From: Paenibacillus sp. PCH8
GTDB lineage: Bacteria > Bacillota > Bacilli > Paenibacillales > Paenibacillaceae
Direction of reading: 5' to 3'
Length of the DNA: 64,000 bases
Assembly: GCF_002968835.1 (NCBI RefSeq)
Contig: NZ_PKQK01000005.1
Location: 186,001-250,000, forward strand
This document shows positions 43,489-51,983 of the stretch, in pieces. Every line of letters begins with the position of its first letter. The stretch's first letter is position 1. A model generated the notes under the pieces. It was not told where the DNA came from. It saw only the letters and a list, made by a program, of their open reading frames with translations, and did not search any database. A program made the translations under genes and the position numbers.

Positions 43489-44646
43489 TTACGAATCCAA
43501 CTTGCTCCCGAGCGTAATACTTGAATCCTCGAAATTCTCCACCGTCGTCTTCTTTTCATAAAAGTGTACGGCATGTTGCATAATTCCTTGCCTTGTATAA
43601 AACTCGTCATTATCTCTCATTGGAAAAGTAATCTTTTCTCCTGTACTCGCCGATTTATAGATTCCTACAATCAGTTCAAGTGTATTCCGACCACTTTGGC
43701 CATCCACCAATAGCGGTGATCCTGTCTCAATAGCGTTTAACACATTCTCAACTTGTCCAGCGTGACCGACATGAATAACATCCGGTAACTCGTCAGCGAG
43801 CTTCTGAATCTGTTGTTCCAACTCTCGATTCGATTCCGGAAATCCGTTACTCCGTGCGGTAGAAGCAACCACTTTCCAAGGTGCAGACACCCGGGCTTCT
43901 TTGCCCTGGAAAATTAATTGCTGCTCCTCTCCGTGATGTACGACGGAACTGGTAATCATGCCAAGCGCTCCTTCCTGAAAGCGGAGCATCGCCATAGATA
44001 TATCCTCGACTTCGGCATTATCATGTGCCGTATTTGCCATCATCGCCTGTAATTCCACTGGAGGTCCCATCATCCAAAGCATGGCGTCAATGTGATGCAC
44101 CGCATGATTAAGGGTACAGCCTCCACCTTCTTTTTCCCATGTTCCACGCCACCACAGATCATAATAATTGTGACCTCGCCACCAAAACGAATCAACCTGC
44201 ACATGTACTATAGGACCCACCTGTTTACTGTCTAACACACCTTTCAGCTTCATCATCGGTGTCGTAAACCTATTCTGGGCTACAACGGATAGTAGCCTGC
44301 CACTTTCTTGCGCTACTTTCAGCATCAGATCCGCTTCCTCCAGGGAGGAAGCCATCGGTTTTTCGACCAATACATGCGCACCTGCTTGCATGAAATCACA
44401 CGCAATTGAAGCATGCGTATACGGCGGCGTACAGACGGATACCAGATCAATGTTTTGAGTAAGTAACTCCGTATAATCCGTAATGACTTGTGCACCCTCC
44501 AGTCCATATTCGTTCATTCGCTTCTGTGCTTTATCCACGTACAAATCGACTACAGCAACAATCTGACATCGTTCAGGAAATTCCAAATATGCTGAGATAT
44601 GTGTTCCACTAATTGCACCTGCTCCGATAATCGCCACTTTTAACAT
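43489..44646 (-). CDS. Gfo/Idh/MocA-family oxidoreductase
   Basis: This 385-residue NAD(P)-dependent dehydrogenase acts on sugars, inositols or related compounds. The Rossmann motif GAGAISGTHISAY is at the N-terminus, VDLYVDKAQKR ends strand 2 (the Asp suggests NAD preference), and the family motif EKPMASSLEEAD with the catalytic-type Lys is near residue 95. The middle HHIDAMLWMMGPP contains the His of the usual GxHxxD-type site (NHAVHHIDAMLW). The substrate is not predictable. The ATG follows GGGAGG. It is divergent from an AraC-type regulator, which probably controls it. Confidence 0.87.
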   Translation of the reverse strand: MLKVAIIGAGAISGTHISAYLEFPERCQIVAVVDLYVDKAQKRMNEYGLEGAQVITDYTELLTQNIDLVSVCTPPYTHASIACDFMQAGAHVLVEKPMASSLEEADLMLKVAQESGRLLSVVAQNRFTTPMMKLKGVLDSKQVGPIVHVQVDSFWWRGHNYYDLWWRGTWEKEGGGCTLNHAVHHIDAMLWMMGPPVELQAMMANTAHDNAEVEDISMAMLRFQEGALGMITSSVVHHGEEQQLIFQGKEARVSAPWKVVASTARSNGFPESNRELEQQIQKLADELPDVIHVGHAGQVENVLNAIETGSPLLVDGQSGRNTLELIVGIYKSASTGEKITFPMRDNDEFYTRQGIMQHAVHFYEKKTTVENFEDSSITLGSKLDS

Positions 44647-44685
44647 CGTTGCATACCTCCCTTATTCCCTTCACAATACACAATA

Positions 44686-44700
44686 ATAAAGCGCTTTTAT
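44686..44700. promoter_or_regulatory. Palindrome between the oxidoreductase and AraC genes
   Basis: ATAAAGCGCTTTTAT contains the perfect palindrome AAAGCGCTTT. It resembles the centre of a CcpA/LacI-type site but lacks the TG/CA flanks. It lies in the 107-base divergent intergenic region. Confidence 0.35.
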
Positions 44701-44753
44701 GCGTTCATCTTGTGCTAAAATGAAACTATCTTGCGTATGAAAAGGGAGGTTTC

Positions 44754-45644
44754 ATGATGTCCATCATCCTGGGAGAACAATTTAACTTGGCCTGTCGTCG
44801 TACATCCAACACTACGTTTCGCGAAGTGTTCCATGCTCATTCGCAGATGGAGATAACCTATATCCACGAAGGATATGGACAGTTGATAACCGAAGGGCAG
44901 GTTTTCTCCCTTGAACCTGGTATGCTCATGATTTTTAGACCCTTTCAATTGCACCACTTCCAGATTCAAGTATCCAGCCAGCGGCCGTTCATTCGAAACG
45001 TGCTTATGTTTGAGCTTGAACTATTGAAGGCACACTGGTCACATTTTACGGCGACTCACCGTTTCATACATGACCTGCTGGGAGAGCAATCTCCGATTCA
45101 GCCGATCCGACTTGCTGCCACTTCCCCACTCATTCAACGAATGGAACAATTCGATAAGACCTATTCAGAACTACTACCTCATGAAGCTGGGGAGGATACT
45201 TGTCTCTTTATACTTGATTCACTTACGCAACTTCGCTACTTATGGAAAGATGTCGTCATTCACGATTTAAAGGCCTCTGCCGCATCCAGTTCAGTCATCC
45301 TTCATCCTCATGCCCAAGCTGCCATGCAGTGGATAGAACAGCATTATTCAGAGCCTTTCCGTTTGGAGCATATCGCCGATACACTTCATCTATCTCCCTA
45401 TCATCTGTCTCATGTCTTCAAAAAAGCGACCGGCACCACGATTGTTGCTTATGCTCAAGCTACCCGAGTTCGTCATGCCTGCGTATTGCTCACCCGTTCA
45501 TCACTCAGCGTACCTGAGATTGGTCACCGTGTCGGCATGTCCAGCCCCTCCTACTTTTGCAAAGTATTTCGGAATGCCACTGGCACCACACCGCATCAGT
45601 ATCGGCTGAAGGTGCAGGGGAGGAAGGAACAGGACACAACATAA
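44754..45644 (+). CDS. AraC-family transcriptional regulator
   Basis: This regulator of about 296 residues has an N-terminal cupin-like sensor domain (HAHSQMEITYIHEGYGQLI, LEPGMLMIFRPFQLHHFQ) and a C-terminal pair of helix-turn-helix motifs (FRLEHIADTLHLSPYHLSHVFKKATG and SVPEIGHRVGMSSPSYFCKVFRNATG regions, with the final TPHQYRL). This layout senses a sugar or related ligand and activates neighbours. The ATG at 44754 or the next ATG codon follows AAGGGAGG; the second has better spacing. It is divergent from the Gfo/Idh/MocA gene, its likely target. Confidence 0.88.
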   Translation: MMSIILGEQFNLACRRTSNTTFREVFHAHSQMEITYIHEGYGQLITEGQVFSLEPGMLMIFRPFQLHHFQIQVSSQRPFIRNVLMFELELLKAHWSHFTATHRFIHDLLGEQSPIQPIRLAATSPLIQRMEQFDKTYSELLPHEAGEDTCLFILDSLTQLRYLWKDVVIHDLKASAASSSVILHPHAQAAMQWIEQHYSEPFRLEHIADTLHLSPYHLSHVFKKATGTTIVAYAQATRVRHACVLLTRSSLSVPEIGHRVGMSSPSYFCKVFRNATGTTPHQYRLKVQGRKEQDTT

Positions 45645-45648
45645 AGAA

Positions 45649-45676
45649 GCGAAAGGAATTCGATTCCTCTCGCTCA
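45649..45676. terminator. Terminator after the AraC gene
   Basis: AGCGAAAGGAAT, a three-base loop and ATTCCTCTCGCT make a near-perfect palindrome followed by a T-rich tail; it can serve the SLH gene from the other side. Confidence 0.7.
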
Positions 45677-45710
45677 ATATTTTCTTACATATGTCCCAGC
45701 TTGTATTAAC

Positions 45711-48173
45711 TTAGTTCGCCGTCAGCTTTATTTCAAGAGACATTGAACCAATGGAAGTAAGTTTATAATCGCCTGCCTGTAAATCTTTTGTATCGAATTC
45801 ATAGGTTATGCCAGCCCCATCTTCAGGAACATTCAATTTATGTCCATGACCATCTGTTACTTCTTTATCATAATCAGTAGAAGTACCATAAGTATCTTTA
45901 TAGACCATGTAGATGGTTTCGCCGCCATAATTCACTTTGAATTTAATAACCGTCCCCACCGGAACAGTAATCTGCCAATTCGTTGGATAATCTATAAACT
46001 CAGGACGTGTAAATGACTGGTATTTTCCAGATGCATACAGTTTATTTGTGTAGATACCATCAGTGGTCTCCACAGCATCTGCATGTAAGCGGATGTACGT
46101 AGCCTTACCATAGTTTTGTTTTGGCGTTATGCGTACACCGTTTTTTTCAATTACAACCTTATCCTCTACATCCAAGGGACGATAGTTCTTCTGGTCAGTA
46201 CCTGTTGAGACCTCAACACTATCCCTCAACGTATTCATGTCCACTGCTTGAACAAGTCTGTTGAAGTAAACAAAATAAGATTCTTGATTAGTGGTCCATC
46301 CACCCGAAGATAAGATCATTCCCTTATTTTGAAGCTCCGTTCCCGGTCCATCCAGAATCATAATGTTTTTGATATACGAAGCGCGATTCTCCTTATCCAC
46401 TACAAACACCTTGAAGTTACCAAAGCCAGTTGCTACCTCTCCCACCGGCAATTCAGTACGTGTATTTGCTTCAATGGCTACCCGGTATGCGATTTTTTGT
46501 TCAAGAGCTTCTGCAAGCATAACCGGATCTTTCTCATTGACTGTGTTTTTGGACACGTAAGCATATCCGCTACGCGGGCTATACATGTACACGACATCTG
46601 TAACCGGAACTGCATCCGATTCTACTCCTACAAAATAATAGGTCCCACCCTCGATACTTCCATACTCTCTACCAGGCAAAGGTGTTACAGGTGTCGTTCC
46701 TCCGCCATTCCCCGGATCGGGATTACTCGGAGAAGTGCTACCGCCGCCGCTCCCTGATGATGAACCTCCACTGGCGGACGGTGTAAATGTAATTGAAGGC
46801 GTAACAGAGGTTACTAGCATATTCGCTCCTCCAATCTCTACGGTTGTATCCGCAGGCACACCTTCACCCAATTTAACTTTGTTCGGTGCTTTATCCATTG
46901 TCACTCCAGTAGCATTAATTGTAGCCTGTTCTATTGTTCCAGTTCCCAACAACTTCACAGCTGCATTAAGAATAAACGATATAATTTTGGCTTCCTGAGT
47001 GGTCTCAATCGCAGTCCCTGCTGCAGAATCATTAACGTTCAGTTGATTAATCGTACCAGATGGAATTTGAATGTTAATGCTTTTGGCTACCACATTAACC
47101 GTTTCAAAATTACCTTTAAGGTATACTCTCGATTTTTCCGGCAGTGCCTCGGACAACGTCAGTTTGTCGATCTTTGCCCCCATGTCAGACTCGATGTTGG
47201 CCGAAGTTTGAACAGTGATTTCCTTAACCTGTGTTTTTCCAGTTGCAACCAAACGCACAGTCCCATCCTGTTTATTCACAATAACTGTCAACAAAACGGA
47301 ATCTTCCAGATGGACGCTGTTTTCACCGCCACCATACACATATGTTTTCCCCTGTACAGTTACGTTATTAAGGAACACATCACCCTCACCGACAGCTTTG
47401 CTAATAATTAAGTCACCAGTAATATTCATATTCTGAAGTGTAATACCTGATGTACCAATTACTACGCTACCTGAAATCTCTTCCCTATTTTCTGTAGATC
47501 CATAGGTTCCTTCTTGTCCATACCAATTACCATATGTACTAAAAGCCCTGTCCAAAATCTGCACTGCCTCAGCTCTAGTAATTGCTTTTTTAGGCAAAAA
47601 ATTTCCATCGCTATATCCAACAATTATCTTCTTTTCAGCCGCACCACTTATTGCTTCTTTACTCCAACTTTGAATGTCTTTATTATCGTTAAATGAGGGT
47701 TCTTCGCTTCCCTGCAGATTAAGTATACGCGAGATTGTAGTTGCTGCTTCTTGTCTTGTTAATGTACCTACAGGTTCAAAAGAACCATCTGTGTATCCTT
47801 GTAAATACCCTGCTTGTGTTGCTTTAGCGACATCTTTTGCGTACCAGTCTGATGGTTGCACATCTTTAAATATCGAATTCCCCTCTTCTTCATATTGGAA
47901 AATTCGATTAATCATAGTTACCCATTCGGCACGGGTAATTTCATCCTTTGGTAAAAACTTATCACTTTTATTCCCGTCTAATATTCCTCGACTTGTCCAT
48001 TTTTCAATCACATCTTGAGCCCAATATCCTTTGATATCCTGAAAAGAACCTTTAGATACATTAGCTGATACATTCACAGCTGATGAACTATCGGCCGATA
48101 CAGTATGTACTCCAGTAGCCATGCTGCTGAATAGCATTACCCCTGTTAAAAAAAGACTTCCCCACTTTCGCAC
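45711..48173 (-). CDS. SLH-domain cell-surface protein
   Basis: This 820-residue secreted protein has a signal peptide (MRKWGSLFLTGVMLFSSMATG, cleavage near VSA-DS) and three SLH repeats at about residues 43-105, 105-165 and 165-220 (FQDIKGYWAQDVIEKW...ITRAEWV; FKDVQPSDWYAKDV...LTRQEAA; FNDNKDIQSWSKEAI...ITRAEAV), which bind pyruvylated wall polymers. A beta-helix-like repeat region (residues 230-460) follows, then a Ser/Gly/Pro linker (GGSSSGSGGGSTSP) and a C-terminal beta-rich part of about 300 residues that I cannot name. No catalytic motif is visible; a structural or adhesive surface role is likely. It is monocistronic. Confidence 0.88.
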   Translation of the reverse strand: MRKWGSLFLTGVMLFSSMATGVHTVSADSSSAVNVSANVSKGSFQDIKGYWAQDVIEKWTSRGILDGNKSDKFLPKDEITRAEWVTMINRIFQYEEEGNSIFKDVQPSDWYAKDVAKATQAGYLQGYTDGSFEPVGTLTRQEAATTISRILNLQGSEEPSFNDNKDIQSWSKEAISGAAEKKIIVGYSDGNFLPKKAITRAEAVQILDRAFSTYGNWYGQEGTYGSTENREEISGSVVIGTSGITLQNMNITGDLIISKAVGEGDVFLNNVTVQGKTYVYGGGENSVHLEDSVLLTVIVNKQDGTVRLVATGKTQVKEITVQTSANIESDMGAKIDKLTLSEALPEKSRVYLKGNFETVNVVAKSINIQIPSGTINQLNVNDSAAGTAIETTQEAKIISFILNAAVKLLGTGTIEQATINATGVTMDKAPNKVKLGEGVPADTTVEIGGANMLVTSVTPSITFTPSASGGSSSGSGGGSTSPSNPDPGNGGGTTPVTPLPGREYGSIEGGTYYFVGVESDAVPVTDVVYMYSPRSGYAYVSKNTVNEKDPVMLAEALEQKIAYRVAIEANTRTELPVGEVATGFGNFKVFVVDKENRASYIKNIMILDGPGTELQNKGMILSSGGWTTNQESYFVYFNRLVQAVDMNTLRDSVEVSTGTDQKNYRPLDVEDKVVIEKNGVRITPKQNYGKATYIRLHADAVETTDGIYTNKLYASGKYQSFTRPEFIDYPTNWQITVPVGTVIKFKVNYGGETIYMVYKDTYGTSTDYDKEVTDGHGHKLNVPEDGAGITYEFDTKDLQAGDYKLTSIGSMSLEIKLTAN

Positions 48174-48677
48174 GATTCAACTTCCTCTCTAGTAACATCT
48201 AATTCTATAGACCTACTACTTTAGTATTATAGATCTATGAAAAGAGTATCATATATGTTCAAAACTGACAATATTTCCACCTACTCAAATTCTCTCTCCA
48301 ATGCTCCAATATTAATATGCCTAAGTCCTTCTGTTCTGCTGACAAACGTTCCTCATTAATGCTTTCATCCTTATCCACTACTATTGCTTCGTACTTCTTC
48401 ATTTATGCATACACGGACTTGAACTCGGTAAACTCATAATAATTACTGTCCAAAAAGGGAAAGACAATGAAGAGGGAAACTGAAATCAGGGAAAAAAGAA
48501 TGAGGAAACGCTTGAGGAAAAGAAAAAGACTGGGAAATGTGCGATTAGATACGCTGCATTTCTCCAGTCTTCGTGTGACTCTGGACAGTTATTTTTATTC
48601 AGGGACAATTATTTGGTGTGGGTTATATCATCGATTGAGACTAAAAACTCCGATTATAAACTATTTCTAAGGATTAC
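48174..48677. other. Intergenic region upstream of the SLH gene
   Basis: The region is AT-rich and probably holds the SLH gene promoter. A 67-codon plus-strand frame (48467-48670), very rich in Arg and Lys, has no ribosome binding site and no protein-like character, so I do not call it. Confidence 0.4.
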
Positions 48678-48899
48678 ATGAGGCTGGAAGCGAAGCTACA
48701 GACGGCGAAGGCCCATTTCAGCGAAGAAGAATTTGTTCAATATATGGACTTGCTGAAGCAAATGGGGCAAATGGCCGTGAAGTATGCCGATTCTCAAGGT
48801 AATATGCATCCAGAACAGTGGAGTACAGTGGAGCAAGAACGATATAGCATCATTGCAGCTGAACTGGAACCGTTTTTTGAGGAGCAAAAAATTAGTTAG
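48678..48899 (+). CDS. Conserved hypothetical small protein
   Basis: This 73-residue, probably all-helical cytoplasmic protein reads like a real gene: MRLEAKLQTAKAHFSEEEFV, QYMDLLKQMGQMAVKYADSQ and an acidic C-terminus (ELEPFFEEQKIS). The Tyr/Glu pattern and the NMHPEQWSTVEQERY segment look like a small helical bundle. ATG follows AAGGATTAC, a modest site. I do not recognise a family. It is isolated, 500 bases from the SLH gene and on the opposite strand. Confidence 0.5.
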   Translation: MRLEAKLQTAKAHFSEEEFVQYMDLLKQMGQMAVKYADSQGNMHPEQWSTVEQERYSIIAAELEPFFEEQKIS

Positions 48900-49063
48900 A
48901 AAAGAGTCTACAGTAGCCACACAGACCATTATCACTTTAAAGAATAATGCTGTTAAAAAAAAGCTACGAAACCATCGCATATCTTTGTACTATTCGAATA
49001 GCTTTTGTTTCATTCAATTTTCTCCTCAAACAAGATAAAGATCTTTAAGTAAGACAACAACAA

Positions 49064-49101
49064 ACACAAAAAGGCTACTACTAGTTGCAACCTTTTTGTG
49101 T
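49064..49101. terminator. Terminator-like hairpin
   Basis: ACACAAAAAGG and CCTTTTTGTGT, perfect 11-pair stem, 28 bases past the stop of the minus-strand gene at 49129. Confidence 0.65.
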
Positions 49102-49128
49102 ATTAGGTATGAGTATTACGCAGTCCCA

Positions 49129-49488
49129 TCAACTACCCTTCTGGGATTGGAGTCGTTTAATATCATCCAAGGATAATATATTTTCAAGATTAACGTTCAC
49201 TTCTTTTGCAAATTCAAGAACATTGGTGATAAGTTTACTTCCTTCTTCCTTCCTAGACCAGAGAGGAGTACGTTGCTTACTTTGAATTTGTACAATCTCT
49301 TGAAGCACATTATCAGCGTCATAATTGTAGCGATATTCGCACTTCAATTTTTTATCCGAAAAATACTCCATATCATAAAATAAGACACTACACTCTATAA
49401 GACCAAATCTTTTTAACATCCGTACTTCGGTGTATCCTTCTTCATAAATGTTAGTAGTTAATTCAATAGGCGTAACTCCTGTATTCAT
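49129..49488 (-). CDS. Hypothetical protein next to the IS element, possibly 5'-truncated
   Basis: The frame from the ATG at 49488 gives 119 residues (MNTGVTPIELTTNIYEEGYT, RMLKRFGLIECSVLFYDMEY, later NVNLENILSLDDIKRLQSQ). It looks like a real soluble protein but I do not recognise it. The ATG is only seven bases from the inverted repeat of the IS30-type element and no ribosome binding site precedes it; the open frame extends into the element. The original 5' end may therefore have been lost by the insertion, or the true start may be this ATG with the site replaced by IS sequence. A hairpin terminator follows. Confidence 0.5.
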   Translation of the reverse strand: MNTGVTPIELTTNIYEEGYTEVRMLKRFGLIECSVLFYDMEYFSDKKLKCEYRYNYDADNVLQEIVQIQSKQRTPLWSRKEEGSKLITNVLEFAKEVNVNLENILSLDDIKRLQSQKGS

Positions 49489-49494
49489 ATGACA

Positions 49495-50566
49495 GATTGT
49501 CAAACCAAGTGCGACAGTTCCTCTGTGAAAGATTCGTGAGCGGTTCGCCAACCCAAGCATTTTCGTGGTCTATGGTTAATTAAATTTAGTGAACCGGCGA
49601 GATCTTCATCCTCCACTTGAGCAAGATCGGTTCCTTTCGGGAAAAACTCTCGAAGTAAGCCATTCGCATTTTCATTGGAACCGCGTTGCCAAGACGAATA
49701 TGGATCAGCAAAATAAACGTGCAGGTCATGGCTTGTTTCCAGATTGGCGTAACATGCAAACTCTTTTCCACGATCAGCCGTGGCTGTGAGAAAAGTACCT
49801 GTAGGATACTGTGAGATGGCTACACCAAGTGCAATTTCCATGGACAAAGCGGTGCGATCAGGCATGAGAATCGCGGTATATAGACGGGTTTTGCGTTCAA
49901 TGAGCGTGGCTACGCATCCTTTACTTTTCCCACGACCCGAAACGACGGTATTCAGTTCCCAGTGCCCAAACGTTTCACGGGAACGAACCTCTTTGGGGCG
50001 ATCCGAAATGGATCTGCCGATAGCGAATTTACCGCGAGTTTCTGTGGGCTTCTGACGCTTCCCTTTGTGCCGAAGGACCTGTAACGTGCCTCGAACCAGA
50101 CGCCCAGCATAGAGCCAGCGATAGATGGTTTTAAAAGAGACCGACGGCAAGCCTTCGATGCGGAAACGTTCCGTGATTTGCTCCGGAGACCACGTTGCCT
50201 GTAGTTTATCCTCCAAGGAAATAGCGATGGCTTCGGACCATTTACCGGGTGAGATCGAAGCTTTACGACGCTCCTCATAAGCGCTCTGAGCCTGCTCTGC
50301 ATGATAAGGTTGCGATGAAGTAGCACGATCCAATTCACGACAAATCGTCGAAGGATGCCTTCCTAATTCTTTTGCGATGGCTCTTGAACTTTGACCTTGC
50401 CGATGGAGGATTTCTAGCTTGCTACGCTCAATTATGCTAAGATGTGTGTAGCTCATGGTGGATTCTCCTTGTGTGAATGTGGTGTAGGAACCTTCATTCT
50501 ACACGAATCCGGCCATGGGCCCTTTTTCATTTATTTCCAGTAGGTGTCGCACTTCATATTACAATC
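49495..50566 (-). mobile_element. IS30-family insertion sequence
   Basis: The element of about 1.07 kb is bounded by 22-base imperfect inverted repeats: GATTGTCAAACCAAGTGCGACA at 49495-49516 and, inverted, GATTGTAATATGAAGTGCGACA at 50545-50566 (18 of 22 positions). A target duplication is not clear. One transposase gene fills it. The right end is five bases from the stop codon of the GH1 gene, so the insertion is between that gene and the truncated hypothetical. Confidence 0.85.
49500..50456 (-). CDS. IS30-family transposase with altered first catalytic residue
   Basis: This 318-residue transposase has the IS30 layout: an N-terminal helix-turn-helix (YTHLSIIERSKLEILHRQGQ, SRAIAKELGRHPSTICREL) and a C-terminal DDE catalytic domain. 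The second Asp is in TATADRGKEFACY and the Glu in GSNENANGLLREFFPKG. The first catalytic position, usually Asp in HWELDTVV, is Asn here (HWELNTVV; codon AAT at about 49950), which would be expected to abolish or strongly reduce activity. The frame is otherwise full length. The ATG follows AAGGAGAATC. The element may thus be inactive by itself. Confidence 0.9.
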   Translation of the reverse strand: MSYTHLSIIERSKLEILHRQGQSSRAIAKELGRHPSTICRELDRATSSQPYHAEQAQSAYEERRKASISPGKWSEAIAISLEDKLQATWSPEQITERFRIEGLPSVSFKTIYRWLYAGRLVRGTLQVLRHKGKRQKPTETRGKFAIGRSISDRPKEVRSRETFGHWELNTVVSGRGKSKGCVATLIERKTRLYTAILMPDRTALSMEIALGVAISQYPTGTFLTATADRGKEFACYANLETSHDLHVYFADPYSSWQRGSNENANGLLREFFPKGTDLAQVEDEDLAGSLNLINHRPRKCLGWRTAHESFTEELSHLV

Positions 50567-50571
50567 CGTCA

Positions 50572-51876
50572 CTAATAAATAATATTAGCTCGGGCAATCT
50601 TTCCAAGATGATAAGCGCTAGGCTTAGGAGTGCGCTCCTGTGTCTGCCGGTCTACTTCAATTAACCCGAAACGCTTGGAGAATCCAAGCTGCCATTCAAA
50701 ATTATCAAGTAGTGACCAATGCAAGTACCCCTTAACTGGAATCCCGTCAGCAATACATGCAGCTACACCCTTTAAAGCCCGATCAATAAAAGCAACACGG
50801 CGTGTATCATCATCTGTAGCAACACCATTCTCCGTTACGATAATCGGCTTGTTCTGATGTTTCGAAGCACAACGAATAACATTCTCTAGAGCTTCGGGAT
50901 AGAATTCGTAACCCATCTGGGTACGCTCTCTATCAGCCGGTACAGGGATGAGACCATCCGGTCCGTAGATCTCACGTGAATAGTTCTGTAAGGCCAGGAA
51001 ATCATCGCCCTCCATATAAGGAAGGAATTGTATAAATTCCTCATGTAATTCATGAGCAGCCTGTTCTTCTCCACCAGGGACGGACTGAAAATCAAAGAGC
51101 GACATGCTTAATCCGATTTTAGTGTTCGGACTAACCTGCCGGATAGCCGCCCTTGCCTCCACATGCGATTGGAAGATGATGTGCAGGCCTTTTTCGGAAC
51201 GTGGTGACAGGAAGGTATGCACCTCCATGGGTGGTATACCAAATGCTTTGGACAATTCAGCATAGTAGTCCCGCATTTGTTCTTGAAAATCCATGTTCAT
51301 GCCAAGTTGTCCTGCTGCAGATCCCCCCTGCTGATACTGCTTCATAACTTTTGCAATTCCAATAGAAATATTCGCCTCATTGATTGTACATACATAAGGA
51401 ATTTGATCTCCTAATTGGCTCATGACATGAGCGCAATAACGTGCAAACCTTGCTGGTGTACCTTCAGCTTCCCAACCTCCGGCGCTAATAAGCCACTGCG
51501 GGGAGGTGAAATGATGAAGCGTTACGACTGGGGTTACATTCAAGTTGCTGCAAGTTCTTAATACATCCCGGTAATGTTCCATGGCTGCCTCATCGAATTG
51601 GCCTTCCTCCGGTTCAATCCGGGCCCACTCGATGGAAAAGCGATACGAATTGAGGCCAAGTGCGGCTAAACGTTCAATATCCTCTCTGTAGAGTCGATAA
51701 TGATTTACTGCAATTCCTGATGGCTCCTTGTAGCTCGTGCCTTTCAGGTTTTCCATCACCCAGCTATCGCTATTTGTGTTATTACCTTCTACTTGGTGGG
51801 CGGCTGTTGAAGCCCCCCATAAAAATTTGTCTGGGAATTGATATTGCATGGTTAACTTTTTACTATTATCGCTCAT
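50572..51876 (-). CDS. Glycoside hydrolase family 1 beta-glucosidase
   Basis: This 434-residue cytoplasmic enzyme hydrolyses beta-glucosides or related sugars by the retaining mechanism. The N-terminal FLWGASTAAHQVEGNN is the GH1 signature. The acid/base Glu is in CTINEAN (Ala replaces the usual Pro of NEP) and the nucleophile Glu is in IIVTENGVA. The C-terminal HWSLLDNFEWQLGFSKRFGLI is also typical, with the aglycone/glucose-binding Trp and Glu. The lack of a phospho-binding Ser/Lys motif suggests unphosphorylated substrates. The ATG follows GAGGAGG and overlaps the stop of a small upstream frame (ATGA). An IS30-type element lies directly downstream. Confidence 0.93.
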   Translation of the reverse strand: MSDNSKKLTMQYQFPDKFLWGASTAAHQVEGNNTNSDSWVMENLKGTSYKEPSGIAVNHYRLYREDIERLAALGLNSYRFSIEWARIEPEEGQFDEAAMEHYRDVLRTCSNLNVTPVVTLHHFTSPQWLISAGGWEAEGTPARFARYCAHVMSQLGDQIPYVCTINEANISIGIAKVMKQYQQGGSAAGQLGMNMDFQEQMRDYYAELSKAFGIPPMEVHTFLSPRSEKGLHIIFQSHVEARAAIRQVSPNTKIGLSMSLFDFQSVPGGEEQAAHELHEEFIQFLPYMEGDDFLALQNYSREIYGPDGLIPVPADRERTQMGYEFYPEALENVIRCASKHQNKPIIVTENGVATDDDTRRVAFIDRALKGVAACIADGIPVKGYLHWSLLDNFEWQLGFSKRFGLIEVDRQTQERTPKPSAYHLGKIARANIIY

Positions 51877-51971
51877 AATATACCTCCTCGTGAATCTAAT
51901 TGAGATAACTCTTCCCGCAACAGGCGGCTCCCGCCCATTGCTATGATCGTCCTTAGTGGGTAATGTCTCAT
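51873..51971 (-). CDS. Possible small coupled leader ORF before GH1
   Basis: A 32-codon frame (MRHYPLRTIIAMGGSRLLRE then ELSQLDSRGGIL) begins behind GGGAGGG at good spacing and ends in ATGA, overlapping the GH1 start. It lies in the gap between the GH2 stop and GH1. The short hairpin GGCGG/CCGCC is inside it. It could be a leader that couples GH1 translation, or a chance frame. The peptide is not recognised. Confidence 0.35.
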   Translation of the reverse strand: MRHYPLRTIIAMGGSRLLREELSQLDSRGGIL

Positions 51972-51983
51972 ATCAAACCCTCC

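Noticed and set aside
48467..48670. 67-codon Arg/Lys-rich frame
   Set aside because: Biased composition, no ribosome binding site, no family resemblance; probably a chance frame in an AT-rich spacer.
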